Source: Lachnospiraceae bacterium UBA3643
Lineage (GTDB): Bacteria; Bacillota; Clostridia; Lachnospirales; Lachnospiraceae
NCBI GenBank assembly: GCA_002373855.1
Contig: DFKO01000121.1
Location: 1-8,443, forward strand
Reading direction: 5' to 3'
Length of the DNA stretch: 8,443 nucleotides
This document shows positions 1 to 5,956 of this stretch, piece after piece. The number at the start of each line of letters is the position of its first letter. The first letter of the stretch is position 1. The position numbers and the translations under genes were made by a program. The notes under the pieces were generated by a model. The model was not told the origin of the DNA. It saw only the letters and a list, made by a program, of their open reading frames with translations, and did no database searches.

Positions 1-866
1 CCCATCTTTTTCTGTCTGTGGTTGACTGCTGCCGACTCGCAGATAACTGCCAGGTTACGTCCCGGTCTGATGGGGATCGAGTGACATACAACCTTGTTGC
101 CAAGGTACTCGATATATTCCTCCTCCATGCCGAGGCGGTCGTACTCTTTATCTTTAGACCACTCCTCGAGCTTGATCACCAGGTTGATCTCCTGATCCTC
201 CTTGACTGATGATACACCAAAGAGTGCCTTTACATCGACGATACCGATACCACGCAGCTCAATGAAATGCTTTGTAACAGCAGGAGCCTTGCCTATCAGG
301 GTCTCCTCAGACACCTTACGTATCTCGACTACATCATCTGTAACCAGTCGGTGACCACGCTTTATAAGCTCAATGGCTGCCTCGGATTTACCGATACCTG
401 ACTCACCTATGATGAGGACACCCTCGCCGTAGATATCTACAAGTACGCCGTGTACCGTGATGCATGGAGCCAGCTTGGCATTGAGCCATCTGATGACCTC
501 CGCCATAAATGTCGATGTTGCTTTGGATGTGGATAACAGGGGTATACCCTGCTCAACTGCCTTTTTTCTAAATAATGCATTGGGCTCCAAATCCCTGCAA
601 AATACAAATGCAGGTGTGGGGAAATTAAGGAGATTTGTATATACTTCCTCCTGCTTTTCCTCTGGGAGACTCTCCATATATGAATACTCCACAAAGCCTA
701 CTATCTGAAGTCGTGTTGACTCATAATGTTCAAAATAACCTGCCATCTGAAGGGCCGGTCTGTTGATATCGGGAACCGTGATACGAATCTTGCTGATATC
801 TATCTCCGGTGTCAGATTGGTCAGCTTCATCTTGTCGATGATTCTCTGGAGGCTGATACTTGCCAT
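1..866 (-). CDS. hprK: HPr kinase/phosphorylase, 3' end cut by the window edge
   Basis: This bifunctional enzyme phosphorylates and dephosphorylates Ser46 of the phosphocarrier HPr (and Crh where present), linking glycolytic state to CcpA-dependent carbon catabolite control in Firmicutes. It is cytoplasmic. Translating the minus strand from the ATG at 866 gives 288 complete codons with no stop before the edge. The N-terminal domain covers about residues 1-130. The kinase domain follows, with HGVLVDIYG (139-147), the P-loop GESGIGKS (154-161), the paired aspartates TDD (176-178), the family signature LRGIGIVDVKALFG (204-217), and IPIRPGRNLAV (264-274) near the C terminus. Family members are usually about 310 residues, so roughly 20 residues lie outside. 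The start is fixed by an AAGGAG six bases upstream. It begins 27 bp after purC and is probably cotranscribed with it. Identification is secure; only the end is unseen. Confidence 0.97.
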   Translation of the reverse strand, partial: MASISLQRIIDKMKLTNLTPEIDISKIRITVPDINRPALQMAGYFEHYESTRLQIVGFVEYSYMESLPEEKQEEVYTNLLNFPTPAFVFCRDLEPNALFRKKAVEQGIPLLSTSKATSTFMAEVIRWLNAKLAPCITVHGVLVDIYGEGVLIIGESGIGKSEAAIELIKRGHRLVTDDVVEIRKVSEETLIGKAPAVTKHFIELRGIGIVDVKALFGVSSVKEDQEINLVIKLEEWSKDKEYDRLGMEEEYIEYLGNKVVCHSIPIRPGRNLAVICESAAVNHRQKKM

Positions 867-869
867 AAC

Positions 870-880
870 CTTCTCCTTTT
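870..880 (-). promoter_or_regulatory. Ribosome binding site of hprK
   Basis: On the minus strand the purC-hprK gap reads AAAAGGAGAAGGTT immediately before ATG. The AAGGAG core sits about six bases from the start codon. This supports the 866 start over the internal Met at codon 13. Confidence 0.8.
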
Positions 881-893
881 ATTATCTGAAAAA

Positions 894-1775
894 TTAAACT
901 AATTTTTTGCCTGTAAGTTTTTCGTAACCCTCTAAATAAATAGCGATAGTTTTATCCACTATATCCTGAGGGAGTGTCCAGCCGTGACCTTCATTTTTAG
1001 GGTCCTTAAGCCAGTCTCTTGCAAACTGCTTATCGTATGAGGGCTGGCCGTGTCCCGGCTCATATCCCTCAAGGGGCCAGAATCTTGATGAATCCGGTGT
1101 CAGCATCTCATCGCCGATCACGATATTGCCGTCTTCATCGAGTCCGAACTCAAATTTTGTATCTGCTATGATGATGCCCTTTGAGAGAGCATAATCAGCA
1201 CATTTCTTATAAAGAGCGATCGTATATTCCTTAAGCTTTGAAGCATACTCCTCGCCTTTGCCGGGGAATCTCTTCTCAAGATAATCCACAGACTGCTCGT
1301 ATGAGATATTCTCATCATGATCGCCTATCTCGGCTTTTGTGGACGGTGTGTAAATGGGCTCGGGGAGCTTGTCAGATTCCTTAAGTCCCTCAGGGAGCTT
1401 TATGCCGCATACCGTGCCGTTTTCCTTGTAGCTGGCCCAGCCGGAGCCCGTTATATATCCCCGGACGATACACTCGATGGGAAGCATCGTGAGCTTTTTG
1501 CAGAGCATGCTGTTGCCGTTATATTTATCCTGTCTGAAAAATTCGGGCATGTCATTTACATCAGTGGAGATCATATGATTGGGGAGGATATCCTTTGTCA
1601 TATCAAACCAGAAACGGCTCATCTGTGTGAGGACTGTTCCCTTTTTTGTAACAGTATTGTTGAGGATGACATCAAAGCATGAGATCCTGTCTGTGGCAAC
1701 CAGTATAAGAGAGTCTCCTATATCATAGATCTCACGGACTTTTCCTTCTTTAACGGGGCTGTATGTTTCGCTCAT
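894..1775 (-). CDS. purC: Phosphoribosylaminoimidazole-succinocarboxamide synthase (SAICAR synthetase)
   Basis: PurC joins CAIR and L-aspartate with ATP hydrolysis to make SAICAR in de novo purine synthesis, in the cytoplasm. The 293-residue product carries the N-terminal nucleotide-binding pattern (VKEGKVREIYD, 8-18, then LVATDRISCFD, 25-35). Both classic family signatures are present: the first around LPIECIVRGYITGSGWASY (98-116), the second ADTKFEFGLD (204-213), followed by GDEMLTPDSSRFW (221-233). At 293 residues it is the longer form of the family; many bacterial PurC proteins are nearer 240. The start is fixed by AAGGAG seven bases upstream. A 141-bp gap with a promoter-like site separates it from the ATP-grasp gene, and hprK follows 27 bp downstream. 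No other pur genes are in the window, so it is detached here from the usual purine operon. Confidence 0.98.
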   Translation of the reverse strand: MSETYSPVKEGKVREIYDIGDSLILVATDRISCFDVILNNTVTKKGTVLTQMSRFWFDMTKDILPNHMISTDVNDMPEFFRQDKYNGNSMLCKKLTMLPIECIVRGYITGSGWASYKENGTVCGIKLPEGLKESDKLPEPIYTPSTKAEIGDHDENISYEQSVDYLEKRFPGKGEEYASKLKEYTIALYKKCADYALSKGIIIADTKFEFGLDEDGNIVIGDEMLTPDSSRFWPLEGYEPGHGQPSYDKQFARDWLKDPKNEGHGWTLPQDIVDKTIAIYLEGYEKLTGKKLV

Positions 1776-1782
1776 TTTTTTA

Positions 1783-1788
1783 CTCCTT
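1783..1788 (-). promoter_or_regulatory. Ribosome binding site of purC
   Basis: The minus strand reads AAGGAG, seven A/T-only bases, then ATG. This is near-optimal Shine-Dalgarno spacing and fixes the purC start at 1775. Confidence 0.8.
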
Positions 1789-1864
1789 GTATGTTTTTAT
1801 TAAAGATCCTCGGATAATTCTGCAGGCAGATTTTCCTCGGGATGATATTTCATTTCACGGGGAA

Positions 1865-1893
1865 AGTTTATCACAATTCATATTGTTCATCAA
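1865..1893 (-). promoter_or_regulatory. Candidate sigma-70/SigA promoter for purC-hprK
   Basis: In the 141-bp gap upstream of purC the minus strand shows TTGATG (1888-1893), a 17-base spacer, then TAAACT (1865-1870). The second box is preceded by TGA, which fits an extended -10 (TGn). Each hexamer matches the consensus at four of six positions. The spacer contains the dyad ACAAT-n4-ATTGT (1873-1886), which could be an operator or chance. Transcription would start near 1858, leaving a leader of about 80 nt. The leader shows no purine riboswitch core that I can recognise. This is inference from sequence alone. Confidence 0.4.
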
Positions 1894-1916
1894 ATACCTG
1901 GGCAGATACAGTCACT

Positions 1917-2837
1917 TTAACGGCTGTACACCGTCTCTTCATAATATCTCGCAACGATGCTGCCCCACTTTACGCCCTCATTAAATTCCTGAACAGGCTT
2001 TTTGCCCTTGCAGATAGTCTTGAACGCCTCGAGGACTTCCGGGCATACAGCGAGGGTAGTGGCGCCGCCTCCCGAGAACCTGTAATTGATCTCGATAAAC
2101 CAGTTTACGCCTTTTTCATCTTTAATGAACTGAATGTTTGAAAATCCGGGGAGCTTTATGTTTTCAAGGAGCTTACGGACATCTCCTATAAGGCTCTCGT
2201 CATTTTCTATCTGGACCTTTGTAGCCGTACCTGTCCTGACCTCCAGTCTGATCCTGGGTACGATGTAGTATGGTTTGCCGTCCTCATCAGCCAGTACATC
2301 CACTGTATACTCCTGACCTTTAATGGTCTTTTGGAGGAAGCTAATCTCCGGATCGTACACGGGTACTATGGCTCCCTTTGAGAAAAATTTAATGCCTTTG
2401 CTGCCTGCACTGATACGGTCACGTAGTACCCTGTTTGTATCATCATCCTTGCCGAGGAAATCGGGGACGTTTAATCCGAGCTCGTGGATCTTTTTACTGC
2501 AGACAAGTTTATCCCTGACCATGGAGATGACATCAACAGATGGCACTATGCATTTGCACGGTATCCTGTCTATATTTTTTGATACCTGATATACGTCCAG
2601 ATCATTGACGGGTATAAATATGTCTATCTCCTTGCGCTCGATGAGACCTGCCATCTTGTCTATATAATCGGGAGCAAGAGCAAATGTGGTCTGCTCATAC
2701 TCATCGGCCAGAACGCTGCCTGCCGTATAGCCGTAGGGGTTTATATCCGCACCGATAACCGTATCTCCGGCTTTCTTAAAATATCTGATGAGATTAACCG
2801 CCACGTCGAGTCCGACTGATGTAATAAGTACCTTCAT
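1917..2837 (-). CDS. ATP-grasp ligase (carbamoyl-phosphate-synthase-like), substrate unknown
   Basis: This is a 306-residue soluble protein of the ATP-grasp superfamily, which couples ATP to ligation of a carboxylate to an amine or thiol through an acyl phosphate. Residues 1-100 look like the pre-ATP-grasp Rossmann-type domain (MKVLITSVGLDVAVNLIRYF, then GADINPYGYTAGSVLADEY, 29-47). The central lobe has the glycine loop SAGSKGI (143-149) and GQEYTVDVLAD (174-184). The metal and ATP site is FIEINYRFSGGG (247-258), with likely catalytic E249, N251 and R253. One oddity is that the strand that normally carries the ATP-contacting Lys (consensus-like VxKPR) reads VLRDR (137-141), and the usual EINPR is EINYR. 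It lies 39 bp after the PseG-like gene behind a very strong ribosome binding site. From that context it may add an amino acid or acyl group to a sugar, but this is inference. The fold is confident; the function is not. Confidence 0.85.
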   Translation of the reverse strand: MKVLITSVGLDVAVNLIRYFKKAGDTVIGADINPYGYTAGSVLADEYEQTTFALAPDYIDKMAGLIERKEIDIFIPVNDLDVYQVSKNIDRIPCKCIVPSVDVISMVRDKLVCSKKIHELGLNVPDFLGKDDDTNRVLRDRISAGSKGIKFFSKGAIVPVYDPEISFLQKTIKGQEYTVDVLADEDGKPYYIVPRIRLEVRTGTATKVQIENDESLIGDVRKLLENIKLPGFSNIQFIKDEKGVNWFIEINYRFSGGGATTLAVCPEVLEAFKTICKGKKPVQEFNEGVKWGSIVARYYEETVYSR

Positions 2838-2842
2838 ACTAT

Positions 2843-2853
2843 CCTCCTCCTTT
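2843..2853 (-). promoter_or_regulatory. Strong ribosome binding site of the ATP-grasp gene
   Basis: The minus strand reads AAAGGAGGAGGATAGT then ATG, an extended purine-rich Shine-Dalgarno with two overlapping GGAGG cores. It is the strongest site in the window and fixes the start at 2837. It contrasts with the PseG-like gene just upstream, which has no recognisable site. Confidence 0.8.
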
Positions 2854-2876
2854 ACACTTATAATACTGATAACCCT

Positions 2877-3941
2877 TTAAAAAACCTTCTCTATAAATTC
2901 CGCTATACGCATGGCTCCCCTGCCATCGATAAGCGACTGCATTTTTTCCGTCATCTCTTTTCGACCCGGATAATCTCCTCCAAGGTCCTTTAGAGCGGTA
3001 TACATTTTCTCACATATATCGTCCCTGCCCCTGATATCACCGATGGATATCATCAGTCCCTTTTCATTAAAAATCTCCGCGCCCCTTAACTGATTGTCAG
3101 CCACCACATATGTGACGGCAGGTACGCCGCAGGCACACAGCTCATACAGGGTAGAGCCCGATGCAGACAGAGCCATATCGCAGCTCATCATGAGCTCCCT
3201 CATCTCCGTCACATCTTTATGTATAACGATATTTTCCGTACCGTCCGTTATCTTTTTTAATTCATCATAGTAAGGACTCGCGCCGCCTACGACAAAATGA
3301 TATGTATATTCCTTATCATTTTGAGATTTTAAATACTCGGCAAACCTGACCGCTACGCCAAGAGTATCCGCTCCGCCTGTAGATACGAGCACGTCTTTTA
3401 CTTTCTCATTTACAGTCCTGCTAAGGTCATCGTCAAACTCTTCTCTAAGAGGAGCATAGTTGCTGCCAAGGAGGAGACGGGGCATATCCGTTCCCTCATA
3501 GAGCCTTTCATAATCGGTGATATCTGCATACAGATTGTAATTAATGAGATAATCAACTTTATACGGAAATGCCAGCACATCATCTATATATGCCACTTTG
3601 CAGACCTGCCTCATCTCTGCCAGATAGTTTTCTGTCACAGAATATGAATCGATAATTAAAAAGGGTATGTTTGAATCCCTGACATAACTCTTTGCAATAT
3701 AAACCTCAGATTCCATATCGTCCGAGTCGGAGTTAAGATTGATTACACTGAAGCCTCTCCTGATTATGAGATCCATCATCTCATAATTGCTCAGCATAAA
3801 AAGGCTCATGATACCCTTCTTTGAAAGTCCGTCAGCGATTGACAGGCATCTGTATATATGACCCATGCCGATTTTGCTGTTGCCGTCTGTTCTGAATATA
3901 ACTGTTTTTTTGGTTTTTTTATCAGGTGCTATTTCCTTCAT
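2877..3941 (-). CDS. PseG/SpsG-family UDP-sugar hydrolase or glycosyltransferase-like protein
   Basis: PseG removes UDP from UDP-2,4-diacetamido-2,4,6-trideoxy-beta-L-altropyranose, the fourth step of CMP-pseudaminic acid synthesis. It has a GT-B (MurG-like) fold. This 354-residue protein shows the family marks in order: FRTDGNSKIGMGHIYRC (16-32) with the conserved GxGHxxR histidine at 28; IIDSY (96-100); YIDD (118-121) and LINYN (132-136); LLLGSNYAPLREEF (156-169); VLVSTGGAD (184-192); and the nucleotide-binding segment SASGSTLYELCACGVPAV (259-276) followed by ADNQ (281-284). The first 12 residues are a Lys-rich extension. The start has no Shine-Dalgarno: the 16 bases upstream are all A/T, and no better in-frame start exists. 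Codons 8-14 hold two A7 runs. It follows the PseF-like gene by 16 bp. Family membership is strong; the exact sugar is unproven because PseB, PseC, PseH and PseI are not seen here. Confidence 0.85.
   Translation of the reverse strand: MKEIAPDKKTKKTVIFRTDGNSKIGMGHIYRCLSIADGLSKKGIMSLFMLSNYEMMDLIIRRGFSVINLNSDSDDMESEVYIAKSYVRDSNIPFLIIDSYSVTENYLAEMRQVCKVAYIDDVLAFPYKVDYLINYNLYADITDYERLYEGTDMPRLLLGSNYAPLREEFDDDLSRTVNEKVKDVLVSTGGADTLGVAVRFAEYLKSQNDKEYTYHFVVGGASPYYDELKKITDGTENIVIHKDVTEMRELMMSCDMALSASGSTLYELCACGVPAVTYVVADNQLRGAEIFNEKGLMISIGDIRGRDDICEKMYTALKDLGGDYPGRKEMTEKMQSLIDGRGAMRIAEFIEKVF
3905..3920 (-). repeat. Two A7 homopolymer runs at the 5' end of the PseG-like gene
   Basis: On the coding strand, A7 (3914-3920), CC, A7 (3905-3911) span roughly codons 8-13 of the PseG-like gene. 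Runs this long near the start of surface-glycan genes can be sites of slippage. Seven bases is at the short end, so this is noted as a sequence fact rather than as a proven switch. Confidence 0.5.
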
Positions 3942-3957
3942 ATTTATTTTTATTAAA

Positions 3958-4656
3958 TCACTTATGCTCGCCGGGTCTGAATGCCTTGTATTTTGCTACA
4001 GCTATTGCCCAGTCCGATTCATTGTCTATATCCTGGACCTCCTCCTCACGCATGACCATGGCTACAGTCCTGCCGGCAAGGAGAGAACCGCTCCTCTTAA
4101 ATACTTCCGTCCTGCATATATAAAACTGACCGCAGTCATGATAGAGTCTCTCCAGATCCTGGCTGCGCTTCATGGCATACTCAGGATACTTGTATGATAC
4201 ATGGCCCTGACTGATGACCACGGCGCGCTGGGGCGGAAATCCAAATGGTACCACCGGCATCAGTGAGTCTCCGTCCTTTTCATCAAGCTCTGACATGGCA
4301 GCCTTTAATTTATCTGCCGTCACAAAAGGTGCTGTCGGGTAAATGCAGCATATAGTATCAAAATTTTTGCCGAGGTTTTCATACTCTGCGATGACTTCCC
4401 TGATTACATCTGCCGTAGTGGCATAGTCATTGCTGGTAGACTCGCTCCTCATAAAGGGTACGCTTGCACCGTACTTAACGGCGATCTCCTTTATCTCCTC
4501 GCTGTCTGTCGATACCATGACCTCGTCAAAGAGTCCGCTCTTAATGGCTGCCTCTATGCTATATGCGATGATGGGCTTTCCGCAAAAGTCCCTGATATTT
4601 TTCTTTGGTATTCTCTTTGATCCGCCCCTTGCGGTTATTATCGCGATCTTGGACAT
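3958..4656 (-). CDS. pseF: PseF/NeuA-family acylneuraminate cytidylyltransferase (probable pseudaminic acid type)
   Basis: This enzyme activates a nonulosonic acid with CTP to the CMP-sugar donor, releasing pyrophosphate, in the cytoplasm. The 232-residue length fits the single-domain PseF/NeuA class. The N-terminal nucleotide-binding motif is ARGGSKRIPKKN (9-20), followed by FCGKPIIAYSIEAA (24-37) and STDSEEI (49-55). YPTAPF (106-111) follows, then the PseF-like HDCGQFYICR (173-182; PseF proteins typically have DAGQFY). The Mg-binding DIDNESDW (209-216) is near the C terminus. The start is fixed by AAAGGGG nine bases upstream. It is the first gene of the sugar module, 73 bp after dgt and 16 bp before the PseG-like gene. 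Pairing with a PseG homologue favours pseudaminic acid over sialic or legionaminic acid, but the substrate could be a related sugar. Confidence 0.82.
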   Translation of the reverse strand: MSKIAIITARGGSKRIPKKNIRDFCGKPIIAYSIEAAIKSGLFDEVMVSTDSEEIKEIAVKYGASVPFMRSESTSNDYATTADVIREVIAEYENLGKNFDTICCIYPTAPFVTADKLKAAMSELDEKDGDSLMPVVPFGFPPQRAVVISQGHVSYKYPEYAMKRSQDLERLYHDCGQFYICRTEVFKRSGSLLAGRTVAMVMREEEVQDIDNESDWAIAVAKYKAFRPGEHK

Positions 4657-4664
4657 TTTACAAA

Positions 4665-4671
4665 ACCCCTT
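4665..4671 (-). promoter_or_regulatory. Ribosome binding site of pseF
   Basis: The minus strand reads AAAGGGG, nine bases, then ATG. It is a purine-rich but non-canonical site (GGGG rather than GGAGG). It supports the 4656 start. Confidence 0.6.
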
Positions 4672-4686
4672 TCAATAATTGGTATA

Positions 4687-4711
4687 AAGAATACATATGT
4701 ATGCTATTCTT
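4687..4711. repeat. Inverted repeat with nested palindrome between dgt and pseF
   Basis: The arms AAGAATA (4687-4693) and TATTCTT (4705-4711) are perfect reverse complements separated by 11 bases. A perfect 12-bp palindrome, ATACATATGTAT (4691-4702), overlaps the left arm. The dyad is AT-rich and is not followed by a T run in the transcribed direction, so it is unlikely to be an intrinsic terminator. It could be an operator or an RNA processing hairpin, or chance in an AT-rich gap. A weak upstream -10-like TATGAT (4719-4724) exists, but its best -35 candidate (4744-4749) is 19 bases away. Confidence 0.4.
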
Positions 4712-4729
4712 CCCTTAAATCATACTTTT

Positions 4730-5956
4730 TTAATTTTTCAGATCCTCAAAATATCCCCTGTACTCAACATGGTGCTTATCATCAGGATATAAAAATGCGA
4801 ACAGATCCACCAGATAATCGTCTGTCATGGAGGCGATATAATCGACAACTATATCGTCTGCAGGTAGACCCGCGTAGTCTACCCTGTTATGGGTAAACTT
4901 TGCCATCTGCGCTATATAGGCGATATGATGTTTATATACAGCTGATGATTCGTCTTTATTTATGAGATCGTTTCTGAATCTCTCATATAGCATATCCATC
5001 ATCGGATATATCTGCTCTTTTATTACGGCGTTGAGCTCATCCTTTTTATATATGAGGGCATAATTTTCTTTCTTGCATTTCTTGAGAGCTTCAAAGAAAT
5101 CATCATCCATGGCCAGGTACGGTTTGCCGTAGCTGTTCTCAATGATGTTTACCGTCATGTTGTTGATAATCTCAGAGTTTGTCCTGCCTATTCTGTCACC
5201 GTCAAAGATATCGATATTGTCTATCATCCCGATCTTTTCAGCGTCGTGTCTGTCCTTGCCTACATAGGCGATGATATCTGATACCCTGACCACGCACCCT
5301 TCCAAAGTGCACGGTATCATCCGCTCTATGGCTGACTGATCTGTATATGCTTCCTCCATCTTTTGCTCAAAGAGGGCAAAATCATTTCTGTCATACTTCT
5401 TTGGCCTGTATTCCTTTAGCTCCAGCTCGCCGTTATGGCATATGATGCCGTCTAAAGTCTGCATGCTGATATTTGAAGGAAAGATGGTATTAAATACCCT
5501 GGCGCTCTGGATATTGTGATTAAAATATCTGCCTGCAAATTTCTGATAAAGGTCTGAGAGATTTCTCTCTCCCGCATGACCAAACGGTGTATGGCCTATA
5601 TCATGGCCGAGGGCTATGGCCTCTGTCAGATCTCCGTTAAGCCCGAGGATACGGCTGATATTTCTGGCTATCCTGGCTACGAGCTGGACATGCTGGGCCC
5701 GCCTTGAGATATCATCATTTTTTATAAACGAAAAGACCTGAGTCTTGTCTGCATATCTCGTATAATACGGGTTGTGCATTATCTTCTCGACATCTCTCAC
5801 AAAAGCGGGACGCAGGATGTTTCCGTAATCATGGGGATTGTCATATTTCCTGATGACATCCTCATCCCTGCATGCATAATCAAATGTGACATGTTCTTTT
5901 CTGTCATATTCTATCTGCTTTATGATTTTTTCAGATAACTCATGATAATTGCCCAT
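4730..5956 (-). CDS. dgt: HD-domain deoxyguanosinetriphosphate triphosphohydrolase-like protein
   Basis: Dgt-family enzymes cleave dNTPs to the deoxynucleoside and triphosphate, trimming dNTP pools in the cytoplasm. The 408-residue product has the full HD metal set: H89 in RRAQHVQLVARIAR, H118-D119 in the signature LGHDIGHTPFGHAGE (116-130), and D227 in RVSDIIAYVGKDRHDAE. Family features flank these, including the N-terminal LRPAFVRDVEKIMH (48-61) and the ICHNGE loop (172-177). The ATG directly abuts the ftsH stop (TAA then ATG). The only upstream Shine-Dalgarno-like sequence is a weak GAG inside the ftsH 3' end, which suggests translation coupled to ftsH. A 73-bp gap separates it from the sugar genes. 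The family is secure. Whether the enzyme prefers dGTP or is a broad dNTPase cannot be read from sequence. Confidence 0.93.
   Translation of the reverse strand: MGNYHELSEKIIKQIEYDRKEHVTFDYACRDEDVIRKYDNPHDYGNILRPAFVRDVEKIMHNPYYTRYADKTQVFSFIKNDDISRRAQHVQLVARIARNISRILGLNGDLTEAIALGHDIGHTPFGHAGERNLSDLYQKFAGRYFNHNIQSARVFNTIFPSNISMQTLDGIICHNGELELKEYRPKKYDRNDFALFEQKMEEAYTDQSAIERMIPCTLEGCVVRVSDIIAYVGKDRHDAEKIGMIDNIDIFDGDRIGRTNSEIINNMTVNIIENSYGKPYLAMDDDFFEALKKCKKENYALIYKKDELNAVIKEQIYPMMDMLYERFRNDLINKDESSAVYKHHIAYIAQMAKFTHNRVDYAGLPADDIVVDYIASMTDDYLVDLFAFLYPDDKHHVEYRGYFEDLKN

Noticed and set aside
437..694. An 85-codon minus-strand frame within hprK, suggesting a possible frameshift or second gene.
   Set aside because: The hprK frame is continuous from 866 to the window edge with all motifs, so this is an alternate frame of the same stretch.
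1317..1682. A 121-codon plus-strand open frame opposite purC, and similar plus-strand frames opposite the other genes.
   Set aside because: All overlap well-supported minus-strand genes, lack recognisable domains and lack convincing ribosome binding sites.
1800..1853. A 17-codon open frame in the purC leader (ATG at 1853 to TAA at 1800, minus strand), possible leader peptide.
   Set aside because: There is no Shine-Dalgarno before it, no amino-acid bias suggesting attenuation, and no evident terminator hairpin with a T run after it. A chance frame of this size is expected.
1776..1916. Possible purine riboswitch or PurR box in the 141-bp gap before purC.
   Set aside because: I could not identify the three-way junction with the conserved loops of a purine riboswitch, nor a PurBox-like inverted CGAA/TTCG pair. 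Only the promoter-like boxes and a small dyad were supportable.
4657..4729. Intrinsic terminator between dgt and pseF.
   Set aside because: The only dyad there is AT-rich with a 7-bp stem and no following T run on the transcribed strand.
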